Assembly (NCBI GenBank): GCA_016935665.1
Contig: JAFGQN010000103.1
Span: forward strand, 1 to 42,095
DNA length: 42,095 nucleotides
Source of the DNA: Deltaproteobacteria bacterium
Lineage (GTDB): Bacteria > Myxococcota_A > Polyangia > JAAYKL01
Reading direction: 5' to 3'
In this document: positions 1 through 8,738 of the stretch, in pieces
How the letters are laid out: each line of letters opens with the position of its first letter
Position numbering within the stretch: the first letter of the stretch is position 1
Notes under the pieces: generated by a model
Told to the model about the DNA's origin: nothing
Seen by the model: only the letters and a program-made list of their open reading frames with translations
Databases searched by the model: none
Made by a program: the position numbers and the translations under genes

Positions 1-1
1 G

Positions 2-178
2 AGATTTTTCTCTCTTGAAAAAAAACTGCGAATCAATGCAATACGTCGTTACAAATATTTTGTCTCACAGTACTGGGATGCGTTGAAACGGTGGAAAGAA
101 GGGGATCGGAATACCATGTTTCCGGCGGGCACTTATGTCATGCGTATTCATTCGGGCGTATCGGTGTCTTCAGCATAA
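2..178 (+). CDS. transposase, C-terminal fragment (cut by window edge)
   Basis: An open frame enters from the left edge and stops with TAA at 176-178. The 58 visible residues have the pattern of the C-terminus of the IS200-like/REP-associated (Y1) transposases common in myxobacteria: a basic helix (EKKLRINAIRRYK), an aromatic stretch ending YWDALKRWKEGDR, and the terminal signature FPAGTYVMRIHSG. A second, broken copy of the same end lies at 40041-40330. No start or catalytic part is visible, so I cannot tell whether the full gene is intact. The family assignment is from memory of the C-terminal pattern, not from a search. Confidence 0.5.
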   Translation, partial: RFFSLEKKLRINAIRRYKYFVSQYWDALKRWKEGDRNTMFPAGTYVMRIHSGVSVSSA

Positions 179-478
179 ACGAAGTTGGGCCTGGAAAAAG
201 AATTTGATGGTAGTACACACTCGCATGTTTTGCACTCCTGCATCTTCTGTTGGAAACTGAGGTGTATAACCTTGGCTCGATGTATCGATGAACTCAGTTA
301 TTCTTACAGAATATTCGAAATTAATCACCACATTTAACTCGCTGAAGAAAATTGAGGATTTTCCTGTTGCATGGGAATTTAATAACCGGGGCGGGGCGAT
401 GACCATTATTTCCCGCATGCTTTAAAAACTTTTAAAAAACCGTTGCCAAACGCCACCTGTCTGTGAAAAAAAAACCTC
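179..478. other. intergenic region, no gene recognised
   Basis: About 300 bases between the transposase tail and the cyclophilin gene. A minus-strand open frame of 82 codons exists here, but it has no family resemblance and no clear ribosome binding site. I see no terminator or RNA gene. Confidence 0.4.
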
Positions 479-1135
479 ATGATGAAAACAAAACTGATTT
501 ACCTCATTGCAATTATCCCATTGCTTTTGTCCTGCAAAGGCAATCCCCAGAAAACAGACGCCGCCGACACACCCAAAGCGGCCGCTGCGTTTCCAAAGGA
601 GTGCCCAGGCACCTACACGGTGAAACTGGAAACCACCAAAGGCGACATTTTAATTGATGTCACCAAAGCGTGGGCGCCCCTGGGCGCGCAGCGGTTCTGG
701 GAGCTGGTCACCACCGGCTACTACACCGACGTGGCCTTTTTCAGAGTTATCGAGGACTTCATCGCCCAGGCGGGCATCCACGGCAATCCCGACATGAACA
801 AACTGTGGCGCGAGAAAAAGATACAGGACGATCCCGTCAAGCAGGGCAACGAACCCGGCACCGTGGTGTTTGCCATGGGCGGGCCCAACACCCGCACCAC
901 CCAGTTTTTTATCAACTTTAAAAACAACAGCCAACTGGACGGCATGGGCTTTGCCGCCTTTGGCAAAGTGCGCGACATGAGCGTGGTCAAAAAAATCTAC
1001 AGCGGCTACGGCGAAGGCGCCCCCAGAGGCCGCGGCCCCTCCCAGATGCTCATGCAGACCAAAGGCAACGACTACTTAAAATCCAGCTTCCCCCAGCTCG
1101 ATTACATCAAATCCGCCGTCATCGTTACCCAATAA
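479..1135 (+). CDS. cyclophilin-type peptidyl-prolyl isomerase, lipoprotein
   Basis: A 218-residue protein that should isomerise prolyl peptide bonds during protein folding in the envelope. Residues 1-19 are a lipoprotein signal ending in the lipobox LLSC (Cys19), so the enzyme is probably anchored to a membrane facing the periplasm. Residues about 45-200 are a cyclophilin domain: VKLETTKGDILIDV, FFRVIEDFIAQAG (usual FHRVI..F..QGG with His replaced by Phe), then PGTVVFAMGGPNTRTTQFFI and the LDG turn. The His-to-Phe change near the active site is worth noting, but the catalytic Arg and the Q/F residues are present. The start is one of two adjacent ATGs. No strong Shine-Dalgarno is visible. It appears monocistronic. 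Confidence 0.88.
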   Translation: MMKTKLIYLIAIIPLLLSCKGNPQKTDAADTPKAAAAFPKECPGTYTVKLETTKGDILIDVTKAWAPLGAQRFWELVTTGYYTDVAFFRVIEDFIAQAGIHGNPDMNKLWREKKIQDDPVKQGNEPGTVVFAMGGPNTRTTQFFINFKNNSQLDGMGFAAFGKVRDMSVVKKIYSGYGEGAPRGRGPSQMLMQTKGNDYLKSSFPQLDYIKSAVIVTQ

Positions 1136-1242
1136 ATCTCCGTCGCTGCTCTGCCACGCCCCTTGACACCATCTTACCCATCTGATTAATCTGTCTGCAA
1201 CGATACCAATACACAGGTTGCAGCCATTTTCAGGAGAGGGAT

Positions 1243-2052
1243 ATGAGTTTGGCAGAAAACAACGAGGCCTATCGCCGATGTTACGATGCATTTATGGCTC
1301 TTGATGCTTCGCGTATTGTGCACTGCAATATTCCGCCGGAAGTTGTGGTCCATGAGACCAGCGCGTTGGTGCGGGTGGCATCGGAGGATCGGGACGCGCT
1401 GCTGTTAACGGGCATCGACCCTGAATATGTGGATAGTCTGGCGGAACGGGCGGCGGCGTTTAAATTCGCTGTAGAGGAGAATTCCATAACCCTCAACGGG
1501 CGCCCGGCATTTGACCGCCACTGGAAAGAGGCGGTGGCCAAAGGATTTGAATTGCGTCGCTACCTGCTCAAACACATGCGATTTGCCTATCGCCATATGC
1601 CACAATTGCAGTTGGCGCTGGGGGGGATTCGCGAAGGCCGTCGCCATCACGACATGGTCATTGATTTGCTGGCGCTGTGGATGCTCTATCAGGCAAACCC
1701 AGACCCTTTGAATGCGCTCACATTATTTGACAAAACAGCTGCGGCCGAAGCCAAAGTACTCCACGAAACCCTCAACCGGCTCATGGCGGAATCCCGCATC
1801 CAACCGAGTGACGGCGCCCAAACCAAAAACATTATGCATCGCGCATGGACCTGGTACAAAATAGCCGCCGACGAGGTGAAATCCCATGGTCAGTTTCTGT
1901 TTGAAGGCACGGACCGCTACCAGGCATACATCAGCCCCTGGCGCAAACAGCAGGGAAAAAAAGGCGGAAAGGTCTCCCCAACCGCCGCTAAAGCGGCCAC
2001 CGAGGCCTCGCAAACACGCCCGTCCAACGAAAAAATATCTTCACTGCCCTGA
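1243..2052 (+). CDS. uncharacterised helical protein
   Basis: A 269-residue protein of unknown function. The start is supported by AGGAGAGGG a few bases upstream of ATG. It has no signal peptide or membrane segment, so it is probably cytoplasmic. The sequence is rich in Ala, Leu, Arg and His with helix-forming runs such as YLLKHMRFAYRHMPQLQLAL and RRHHDMVIDLLALWMLYQ. The last 40 residues are Lys/Ala/Thr/Ser-rich and look disordered. I recognise no catalytic motif. It stands alone, about 110 bases after the cyclophilin gene and 440 bases before deaD. Confidence 0.75.
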   Translation: MSLAENNEAYRRCYDAFMALDASRIVHCNIPPEVVVHETSALVRVASEDRDALLLTGIDPEYVDSLAERAAAFKFAVEENSITLNGRPAFDRHWKEAVAKGFELRRYLLKHMRFAYRHMPQLQLALGGIREGRRHHDMVIDLLALWMLYQANPDPLNALTLFDKTAAAEAKVLHETLNRLMAESRIQPSDGAQTKNIMHRAWTWYKIAADEVKSHGQFLFEGTDRYQAYISPWRKQQGKKGGKVSPTAAKAATEASQTRPSNEKISSLP

Positions 2053-2494
2053 CATCCAAACAGCATATCATTCACATCAGTCAGATTGATTAAACAAGCA
2101 ATGCAGTATTTAACTCCTATTTTACGAAAATCGGATTAATCATTCATATTAGCAATTTAACAAGCCAATAATTTTATTTTTATATTTCATCAGTTGTTTA
2201 AATTCAAAACGAATATCATTATTATTCAAATAAGCATGTCTTATCTAATTAAACAGATGCTTGATAAGATTTTAAAAATGCTCAAAGGTAAATAGTATAT
2301 GGTTAACATGTCTTTTAGAATGTTTGCGCAATACAATTGAACACGATTCATCATCCCCCTCGCGGTAGGCGCTTTTAAACACACCGCTGTGCAAAAAAAC
2401 TGGAATTTTTCATGGAAATCGATTAAGGTGCCGCTCTGATTCGCTGGCCAGCCCGAAGTATCTGAGCCTGCTTCTACAGGAAAGGTATTTCAAT
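2053..2494 (+). other. long AT-rich intergenic region / probable deaD leader
   Basis: About 440 bases without a gene. Roughly 2090-2330 is strongly AT-rich. It contains nested inverted repeats (AAGCAT...ATGCTT and CTTATC...GATAAG around 2234-2275) and, nearer the gene, the perfect 10-base palindrome GCTGGCCAGC at 2443-2452. A Shine-Dalgarno (AGGAAAGG) sits at about 2479-2486. Cold-shock helicase genes of this family often have long regulated leaders; that this is one is inference. Confidence 0.35.
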
Positions 2495-4453
2495 ATGAGT
2501 TCCACTGATCATACTAATTCATCTGATATCACATCGTTTGCGTCCCTGGCGCTGCCCGAACCCATTTTGCATGCGGTTGCGGATGCCGGCTATACCATGC
2601 CCACGCCCATTCAAACCCGGACCATCCCGGCGCTGCTCACGGGCCGGGATTTAATCGCCCAGGCACAGACGGGAACCGGTAAAACCGCCGCATTTGCGTT
2701 GCCCCTCTTATCGGGCATCGACATCAGCAATCGCCGACCGCAGGTGCTGGTACTGGCCCCAACTCGGGAACTGGCCAACCAGGTGGCTGACGGTTTTACC
2801 AGTTATTCCAGACATTTAAAGGGACTAAGCGTCTTGCCTGTCTATGGCGGCAGCGATTACGACGTTCAGCTGCGGGGCCTGAGGCGCGGGGCGCACATCG
2901 TGGTGGGCACCCCCGGACGCGTCATGGATCACATGCGGCGCGGCACCCTTTTGCTCGATGGTCTTTCCACCATGGTGCTCGATGAGGCCGATGAAATGCT
3001 GCGCATGGGATTTATCGATGATGTGGAATGGATTCTGGGACACTTGCCGGAAAAAAGACAAATCGCTCTGTTTTCAGCCACCATGCCCAAACCCATACGC
3101 GCCATTGCCAACCGCCACCTCAATGAACCGGAGGAAATCCTCATCGAATCGCGAACCTCGGCGGCCGAAGCTATCCGGCAGCGCTATGTGGTTGTCCCTG
3201 GCGCCCAAAAGGCGGACGCGCTCATTCGCATTCTGGAGATGGAATCCCACGACGGCGTGATGGTGTTTGTAAAAACCAAAACCGCTACCGTGGAAGTGAC
3301 CGAACGCCTTTGTGCCCACGGTCTTTCGGCCTGCGCACTCAATGGGGACTTGTCCCAGGCGCTCCGGGAGCGCACGGTGTCGCAACTCAAGCGGGGCAAG
3401 CTCAATATTATTGTGGCCACCGATGTGGCGGCACGGGGACTGGATGTGGACCGCATCAGTCACGTATTTAACTTTGATGTGCCCAACGACGCCGAAACCT
3501 ATGTGCATCGCATTGGTCGTACCGGTCGTGCGGGTCGGCAGGGAGAGGCGATTCTCTTTTTGACGCCGTCCGACAAACGCATTCTCAAAGCCATCGAGAC
3601 CACCACCCGGCAGCCCATTGAGGGGATGACCATTCCTTCCATCCGCGCCATCAACGAAAGACGCATTGAGCGGTTTAACGAGCAGATCACAAAAACACTG
3701 GAAACCGCCAACACTCAATTTTTCGAAGATCTGATTCATAATTATTTTATCTCCAACGATGTGGATCCCCTGAAAGTATCGGCAGCCATCGCCCACATTC
3801 TGCAGGGCGACCGGCCCATTTTGCTACCGGAAACGGCCGCTAAAAAATTTGGCAGCGCACAGTTCAGCGAAGAACGCGCCGATGGCAGAAGACGTCGCCC
3901 TGGCCGGGACGACCGAGACCGGCAGGGCCGGGACAATTACCGGGGCAGGGACGACCGACACGAGCGGAAACCACGCGCGGAACATGACAGACGACCGGAG
4001 CGGGCGGAATATGATAGACCACCCGCGCGGGTGGAACACAGACCGGCTATCAAACTGGATTTCGAGCCATCCGTTTTGCACATGCAGGCCTTCAAGCTGG
4101 AAGTGGGCGATGTCCACGGCGTCACCCCGTCCAATATTGTGGGCGCCATTGCCAACGAATCGGGCCTCAGCAGCCAACACATTGGTCGTATTCATGTGCA
4201 GGACAAATTCAGCTTTGTGGAGCTGCCCGCCAATATTCCCAGAAAACTGTGGCGGTCGTTAAAAACCGTCCAGGTGTGCAACCGCCCACTGAACATTTCC
4301 AAGCTGGCCGAAGAAGAACCGCGCTTTAAAAACAAAAAGGCATCAAAACCCAAACGCACCCCCAAAGCCGTTTCGGGACAACGCCAGCGGAACTCCGGTA
4401 AAGGGCCCGCCAAAGTGAACAAGTCTTCCCGAAAAGCCCGTCGCGCGGCATAG
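2495..4453 (+). CDS. deaD: DEAD-box ATP-dependent RNA helicase, DeaD/CsdA family
   Basis: A 652-residue RNA helicase that uses ATP to unwind RNA duplexes, in this family for ribosome assembly and mRNA turnover, especially in the cold. All core motifs are visible: Q motif near residue 36-39, motif I AQTGTGKT (56-63), PTRELA, TPGR, DEAD (163-166), SATM (about 193), and HRIGRTGR (338-345). Residues about 460-520 form an Arg/Asp/Gly-rich linker. A DbpA-type RNA-binding domain follows (FKLEVGDVHGVTPSNIVGAI ... DKFSFVELP, about 530-600), then a Lys/Arg-rich tail. Length and architecture match DeaD rather than the shorter RhlE/RhlB. The start has AGGAAAGG upstream. It is monocistronic and convergent with pfp. 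Confidence 0.93.
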   Translation: MSSTDHTNSSDITSFASLALPEPILHAVADAGYTMPTPIQTRTIPALLTGRDLIAQAQTGTGKTAAFALPLLSGIDISNRRPQVLVLAPTRELANQVADGFTSYSRHLKGLSVLPVYGGSDYDVQLRGLRRGAHIVVGTPGRVMDHMRRGTLLLDGLSTMVLDEADEMLRMGFIDDVEWILGHLPEKRQIALFSATMPKPIRAIANRHLNEPEEILIESRTSAAEAIRQRYVVVPGAQKADALIRILEMESHDGVMVFVKTKTATVEVTERLCAHGLSACALNGDLSQALRERTVSQLKRGKLNIIVATDVAARGLDVDRISHVFNFDVPNDAETYVHRIGRTGRAGRQGEAILFLTPSDKRILKAIETTTRQPIEGMTIPSIRAINERRIERFNEQITKTLETANTQFFEDLIHNYFISNDVDPLKVSAAIAHILQGDRPILLPETAAKKFGSAQFSEERADGRRRRPGRDDRDRQGRDNYRGRDDRHERKPRAEHDRRPERAEYDRPPARVEHRPAIKLDFEPSVLHMQAFKLEVGDVHGVTPSNIVGAIANESGLSSQHIGRIHVQDKFSFVELPANIPRKLWRSLKTVQVCNRPLNISKLAEEEPRFKNKKASKPKRTPKAVSGQRQRNSGKGPAKVNKSSRKARRAA

Positions 4454-4761
4454 ATACTTTTTCATCATAACATCTGGTCGGAACCTGCGAGGACAGGGCA
4501 GACACATGGGTCTGATCATTGATTACAGTTTGCAATGTATACCCCAAATGTAGGGTCCGGGGGGTATCCCTGAAGATCCATCACAGATCCAGATGTATTC
4601 GGTAACTGTCCATGATGTCAGCCCGAAATTCACCTGCGTGTGCGCTCAGAGGAAACACGTTGCACAAAAATAAACACCTGGCGGTCCCGAGTGTGCGCAA
4701 CGGAAATGCAACACGCTTTGTCTAAGGATAAACGAAAAGTCGCAGGTGGAATCCTAAAAAA
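4454..4761. other. intergenic region between convergent genes
   Basis: About 308 bases separate the ends of deaD and pfp. I see no gene and no convincing hairpin-plus-T-run terminator for either gene. A short imperfect duplication (GTGTGCGC...GTTGCAC, then GTGTGCGCAAC...GCAACAC) lies at about 4638-4720. Confidence 0.35.
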
Positions 4762-6411
4762 TCAGGCGCCCAGTTTGAGGGTTTCGGTGATGGCGTCGCA
4801 GATTTCGGAGGGTCCGAAGTACTGGATGGCGCCCGGATAGAGATAGGCCTCTTCCATGGCCCATTTTTCTCTGTTTTCGGCGAATTTTTTAAACGCGGGG
4901 CCTTCCAAATCCACCAGTGCTTTTTGAATCACGGGTTTGTCTTCACCGTGACGGCGTTCGATATTCATGAGCATGGATGTGGGAATACCACCGGCGACCC
5001 AGTTTTCCACACCGGCTTTCAGATTGCTCACCGCAGAAATGTAACCGGTCATTTTGTTCTGCGCCAGCACAGCCGCAGAGAAGCCAAGGGCATATGCGTA
5101 GTCCGCATCAAAGTTGGACGGATGGGCGCAGCGACCCTCGTATCCAAAGAAGTGGTTCAGCGCTTTGAATTTGCCGCTGTATCCCTCGCGATTTTCAAGC
5201 TCTTTGGCCACCATTTCGATGAGCAGTTTTTCGGTTTCGATGAGGGACACCTGTACGTTCCCATGGGGATCGCGGTCCAGCAGCAGCTGCAACTGAATAC
5301 CGGCGGGCAGGTCCGAAAGGACAGCGGCACTCTGGGCGGTGAGGTGTTTGGAGACGATTTCCACTTTGTCTTCGATTTTGGCGGCTTTTTCCACTTCGGC
5401 TTCACAGCCCACCAGGGCGTCGTTCAACTCACGGATGAGGGTTTTCATTTCGGGAATGAATTCCACCAAGCCTTCCGGAATCAGCGCGATACCAAATTTC
5501 TTGCCGTTTTTGGCGCGGGCCTCGACCACGTCGGTGATTTCGGATACCACCTGCGCCAGCGTCATTTGTTTGGCTTCCACTTCCTCGGAAATCAGGCAAA
5601 CATTGGGCTGGGTTTGCAGGGCGCATTCCAAACCAATGTGAGTGGCGCTGCGGCCCATCAATTTGATGAAGTGCCAGTATTTTTTGGCGGAGTTGGCATC
5701 GCGGGCGATGTTGCCAATAAGCGCCGCATAGGTTTTAGCTGCGGTATCGAATCCAAAAGGCGTTTCGATGTACTTATTTTTAAGGTCGCCGTCGATGGTT
5801 TTGGGACATCCCACCACCGAGCATACCACATTGTTGGCTTTGAAATACTCGGCCAGCACTGCGGCATTGGTGTTGGAGTCGTCGCCACCAATAATGACGA
5901 TGGCGTCCAGATTGTTGGTTTTCGCCACTTCGATGCAGGCTTTGAACTGGTCTTCGTCTTCCAGCTTGGTGCGGCCGGAACCGATAATGTCAAAACCGCC
6001 GGAGTTGCGATAGTTGTCCATGATGTCGTCGTCGATTTCGATGAACTTGCCATCCACCAATCCACCGGGACCGCCTAAGAATCCCAGCACACGGCTGTCC
6101 TGGCTGGCGGACTTCACTCCATCGTAAATCCCCGAAATCACGTTGTGACCACCAGGCGCCTGACCGCCGGAAAGCACGACGCCAACGTTAAGGGGACGGA
6201 CGTCTTTCGCTTCGCCCACTTTGAATTTGGCCACCGGCGCCCCATATGTGCTGGGGAAAAGCGCCTTGATTTTGTCCTGATCCGCAATGGACTCCGTAGG
6301 TTCGCCGGCTTCAACCACGACTTTGGCCAATCCCTCTCTCAGGGAAACAGGCAGTTTGGGCTGATAATCTGTGGCGCGGGAATGACACAGTTTTGAACGA
6401 GTTTGAGACAT
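4762..6411 (-). CDS. pfp: diphosphate--fructose-6-phosphate 1-phosphotransferase
   Basis: A 549-residue PPi-dependent phosphofructokinase of the long (plant beta-subunit-like) class. It catalyses the reversible transfer between fructose 6-phosphate plus PPi and fructose 1,6-bisphosphate plus Pi, working in both glycolysis and gluconeogenesis. Visible motifs are GGQAPGGHNVISG near residue 82, GGDDSN (175-180), PKTIDGDL (203-210) and MGRSATH (from 252). The second Asp of GGDDSN and the Lys of PKTIDGDL are the residues known to favour PPi over ATP. Shine-Dalgarno GAAGGAG precedes ATG. It is divergent from the DUF72 gene and monocistronic. In an anaerobe or fermenter it would save ATP; that role is inferred. 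Confidence 0.94.
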   Translation of the reverse strand: MSQTRSKLCHSRATDYQPKLPVSLREGLAKVVVEAGEPTESIADQDKIKALFPSTYGAPVAKFKVGEAKDVRPLNVGVVLSGGQAPGGHNVISGIYDGVKSASQDSRVLGFLGGPGGLVDGKFIEIDDDIMDNYRNSGGFDIIGSGRTKLEDEDQFKACIEVAKTNNLDAIVIIGGDDSNTNAAVLAEYFKANNVVCSVVGCPKTIDGDLKNKYIETPFGFDTAAKTYAALIGNIARDANSAKKYWHFIKLMGRSATHIGLECALQTQPNVCLISEEVEAKQMTLAQVVSEITDVVEARAKNGKKFGIALIPEGLVEFIPEMKTLIRELNDALVGCEAEVEKAAKIEDKVEIVSKHLTAQSAAVLSDLPAGIQLQLLLDRDPHGNVQVSLIETEKLLIEMVAKELENREGYSGKFKALNHFFGYEGRCAHPSNFDADYAYALGFSAAVLAQNKMTGYISAVSNLKAGVENWVAGGIPTSMLMNIERRHGEDKPVIQKALVDLEGPAFKKFAENREKWAMEEAYLYPGAIQYFGPSEICDAITETLKLGA

Positions 6412-6712
6412 CGTAATTCTCCTTCAAATAAACGACTTGGTCGTCAGGTTGTTCTGCGTGCAGAAAATATTATTGCATATCCGATAAAACGTTCGGAAGC
6501 TGTCTTTGTTTTCGCGTGGCTACTGTAAAACAATGCGTTCGAATTTCAACCGTAAAAAGGCATACTGTCCATCTAAAAAACCAATCTGAGGTCCCGTTTT
6601 CTCGCTACTTTACAAATATGGTGCAGTGACATGCCACACGGTTGTGTTTTCCAGTATCGCTCCTTTAGGCTCACCCTTGTTTTCAAATCGAATTGGTAGT
6701 ATCAGAAGAGCC

Positions 6713-7504
6713 ATGATTCACATTGGGACAAGTGGATACTCCTATACGGACTGGAAAGGTTATTTCTATCCGGAATCGCTGCAAAGCGACGCTTTTCTGT
6801 CTTACTACGCCAAATATTTCAGCGCCGTGGAATTGAACTTCAGTTACTACCGCATGCCTACTGCCAAACAAATGGAAACAATGGTGCAAAAAAGCGACGG
6901 CAAACTGCTGTTCGCGGTCAAGGCCCATCAGATGTTCACCCATCAGCGCACGCCGGTAACTGCTGATTTTAAACAGTTTTCTCAAGCACTCGCTCCCCTT
7001 TTAGAGGCGAACTGTCTGGGGGGCGTGCTGCTGCAATTCCCCAATTCCTTTTTGCAAAATGAATTGAACCGCAAGTATTTGAGGGATGTGTCCAAACGAT
7101 TTTCATTTCCACTGGTGGCAGAGTTTCGAAACGGTGAATGGGCAGCGGACGCCATATACAAATGGCTGTCCAAACTGGGAATTGGCTTTTGCTGCGTGGA
7201 TGAACCCCAATTGCCCGGACTGCTCCCCAGACTCCATGTGTGCACCTCCAACATCGCATATGTGCGATTTCATGGCCGAAACCGACAAAAATGGTATCAG
7301 CACAATCATGCGTATGAGCGATACGATTATAAATACACTGCAGCGGAATTAAGCGAATGGGTAAGCCCCATCCAGCAGCTGGACAGGCAGGCCGAGCGCA
7401 CAATGGTGTTTTTTAACAATCACTTTCAGGCAAAGGCGGTTGACAGCGCCCGTCAATTATCCAATATGCTCCATCTATGCATGGACCAACAACGGAAGGA
7501 ATAG
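6713..7504 (+). CDS. DUF72 family protein (YecE-like)
   Basis: A 263-residue TIM-barrel-type protein of the DUF72/YecE family, biochemical role unknown. The N-terminus MIHIGTSGYSYTDWKGYFYP is the family hallmark and fixes the start at 6713; an in-frame upstream ATG at 6626 would add an unrelated leader. Further family features are VELNFSYYRMPT, LLFAVKAHQMFTH, GGVLLQFP, VAEFRNGEW, YVRFHGR and the C-terminal VFFNNHF. It is probably cytoplasmic. The next gene begins six bases after its stop, so the two are likely co-transcribed. Confidence 0.88.
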   Translation: MIHIGTSGYSYTDWKGYFYPESLQSDAFLSYYAKYFSAVELNFSYYRMPTAKQMETMVQKSDGKLLFAVKAHQMFTHQRTPVTADFKQFSQALAPLLEANCLGGVLLQFPNSFLQNELNRKYLRDVSKRFSFPLVAEFRNGEWAADAIYKWLSKLGIGFCCVDEPQLPGLLPRLHVCTSNIAYVRFHGRNRQKWYQHNHAYERYDYKYTAAELSEWVSPIQQLDRQAERTMVFFNNHFQAKAVDSARQLSNMLHLCMDQQRKE

Positions 7505-7510
7505 ACGCAC

Positions 7511-8059
7511 ATGGATACTAAATGTGGACCACAAAACACAGAAGCAACCTTGAAGCAGGCATTCGACTACGCAGTGAATCAGAACCTGTCAACGGTTGTT
7601 GTTGCTTCCACCAGTGGCGAAACCGGGGTTTTGGCCTGCAACCTCCGCCCCAAAAGTGTATCCAATCTCATTATCGTTTCCCACAATACCGGCTTTCGCT
7701 CCAACGGCGTTCAGCAAATGGCGCCGGAACTGCGCCAGGAAATAAAATCCGCCGGCGCCACCATCCACACCGGTACGCTGGTGCTGCGAGGAATCGGTTC
7801 TGCGATTCGCAATAAGCTGCATTACAGCGAAGAACAATTGGTTGCCGAGACCCTGCGCCTGTTTGGTCAGGGAATAAAAGTTTGCGCCGAAATGGCGGCC
7901 ATGACCAGCGACGCCGGTCTCATTGGCAACAAGGACTGTGTGTTTATTGCCGGTACGTCCAGAGGCGCCGACACCGCCGTGCATATTTCTCCTGCGCCCT
8001 CCAATGATTTTTTTAAACTGAAAATTCGCCATATCATTTGTAAACCGTTTGCGTTTTAG
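7511..8059 (+). CDS. stand-alone pyruvate kinase C-terminal-domain-like protein
   Basis: A 182-residue protein resembling only the C-terminal alpha/beta (PK_C) domain of pyruvate kinase, without the catalytic barrel. Typical stretches are STVVVASTSGETGVLACNL near residues 28-46, LIIVSHNTGFRSNG, and MTSDAGLI...VFIAGTSRGADTA. Such free-standing domains are known in archaea and some bacteria; their ligand and function are not established to my knowledge. It begins six bases after the DUF72 stop, with AAGGAA upstream, and probably shares its transcript. Confidence 0.78.
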   Translation: MDTKCGPQNTEATLKQAFDYAVNQNLSTVVVASTSGETGVLACNLRPKSVSNLIIVSHNTGFRSNGVQQMAPELRQEIKSAGATIHTGTLVLRGIGSAIRNKLHYSEEQLVAETLRLFGQGIKVCAEMAAMTSDAGLIGNKDCVFIAGTSRGADTAVHISPAPSNDFFKLKIRHIICKPFAF

Positions 8060-8060
8060 C

Positions 8061-8090
8061 CGGCAGCAACGATTGCGGTTGCGGCGTTTC
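8061..8090 (+). terminator. possible weak terminator after the DUF72/PK_C pair
   Basis: GCAAC at 8066-8070 pairs with GTTGC at 8078-8082, and the stem can be extended by C-G pairs past one mismatch. A short T-rich stretch follows. The stem is short and the T-run is interrupted, so this is weak. Confidence 0.25.
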
Positions 8091-8113
8091 CATTTCTCAC
8101 ACGGGGAGGACCG

Positions 8114-8368
8114 ATGTTCCTGAAATCGTCAGAAATCCAACGGTATTTTGCGTTTTTCTGGGGGGGCGTCATTTGCCTTTCGATAAGTGGTTGCACGTAT
8201 CAGAAAATGACAGTGTCAAGCGAATGTGAAGCACAGATAAATCACTGCCTGGCAACGTGTATCCACGCTCCAGCTGAAACAGAACAAACAGACACCCAAA
8301 GGGACGCCGGTCTTCCCACGAGCGGTCGCAGCCGCTGTGAAAATCAATGCGTTTCAATTTGCAGTTAG
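8114..8368 (+). CDS. small Cys-rich lipoprotein, unknown
   Basis: An 84-residue protein preceded by a good Shine-Dalgarno (GGGGAGGA). The hydrophobic segment FAFFWGGVICLSISGC ends in a lipobox, so it is probably a lipoprotein. The mature part has six further cysteines in a spaced pattern (C...C...C, then C..C...C at the end: SRCENQCVSICS), suggesting disulfide bonds in the periplasm or on the surface. No family is recognised. Confidence 0.65.
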   Translation: MFLKSSEIQRYFAFFWGGVICLSISGCTYQKMTVSSECEAQINHCLATCIHAPAETEQTDTQRDAGLPTSGRSRCENQCVSICS

Positions 8369-8452
8369 CTCCGATTCAACAAAATCCCACAGGCGCATAT
8401 TGACTCTCGACACAGGCATCCCCATAATTATCGAAGTTGATTTCAGGTTATT

Positions 8453-8689
8453 ATGAAAGCCGCACACCACATATTGCTGATACTGACATTGATTATGAGT
8501 CCAATTATACTCACATCCTGCAGCACCACTCAGGTAAGGCAAACGATGAAGGAATACCGGCTGATTATCAAACCCGGAAAAAATCTTAGGCCGCGCACTT
8601 ATGAAACCGGCGAAGGCGATACCCAGTATCTGGAAACGGAACCCGGCGAAGGCGATACGTTGATGATTATTATCCGAGGCCGAATGTAG
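8453..8689 (+). CDS. small lipoprotein with a duplicated GEGDT motif, unknown
   Basis: A 78-residue protein. Residues 1-23 are a lipoprotein signal ending LTSC, so the product is probably membrane-anchored and periplasmic. The mature part contains a duplicated motif (ETGEGDTQYL then EPGEGDTLMI) and ends in a short basic tail. No family is recognised. It sits between another small lipoprotein and bcp on the same strand and may belong to their transcript. Confidence 0.62.
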   Translation: MKAAHHILLILTLIMSPIILTSCSTTQVRQTMKEYRLIIKPGKNLRPRTYETGEGDTQYLETEPGEGDTLMIIIRGRM

Positions 8690-8738
8690 CCATCAAACGA
8701 AACTATTCAACGCAACAAAAAGGAAAGAGACTCGCACG

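Noticed and set aside
170-418. 82-codon minus-strand frame near the left edge
   Set aside because: No ribosome binding site, no recognisable motifs, and it overlaps the transposase tail.
3074-3796. 240-codon open frame opposite deaD
   Set aside because: Lies entirely within the conserved helicase core on the other strand; no family features.
4924-6078. 384-codon open frame on the plus strand opposite pfp
   Set aside because: It is the mirror of the well-supported pfp gene; its Phe/His/Val-rich composition and lack of motifs are typical of an antisense shadow.
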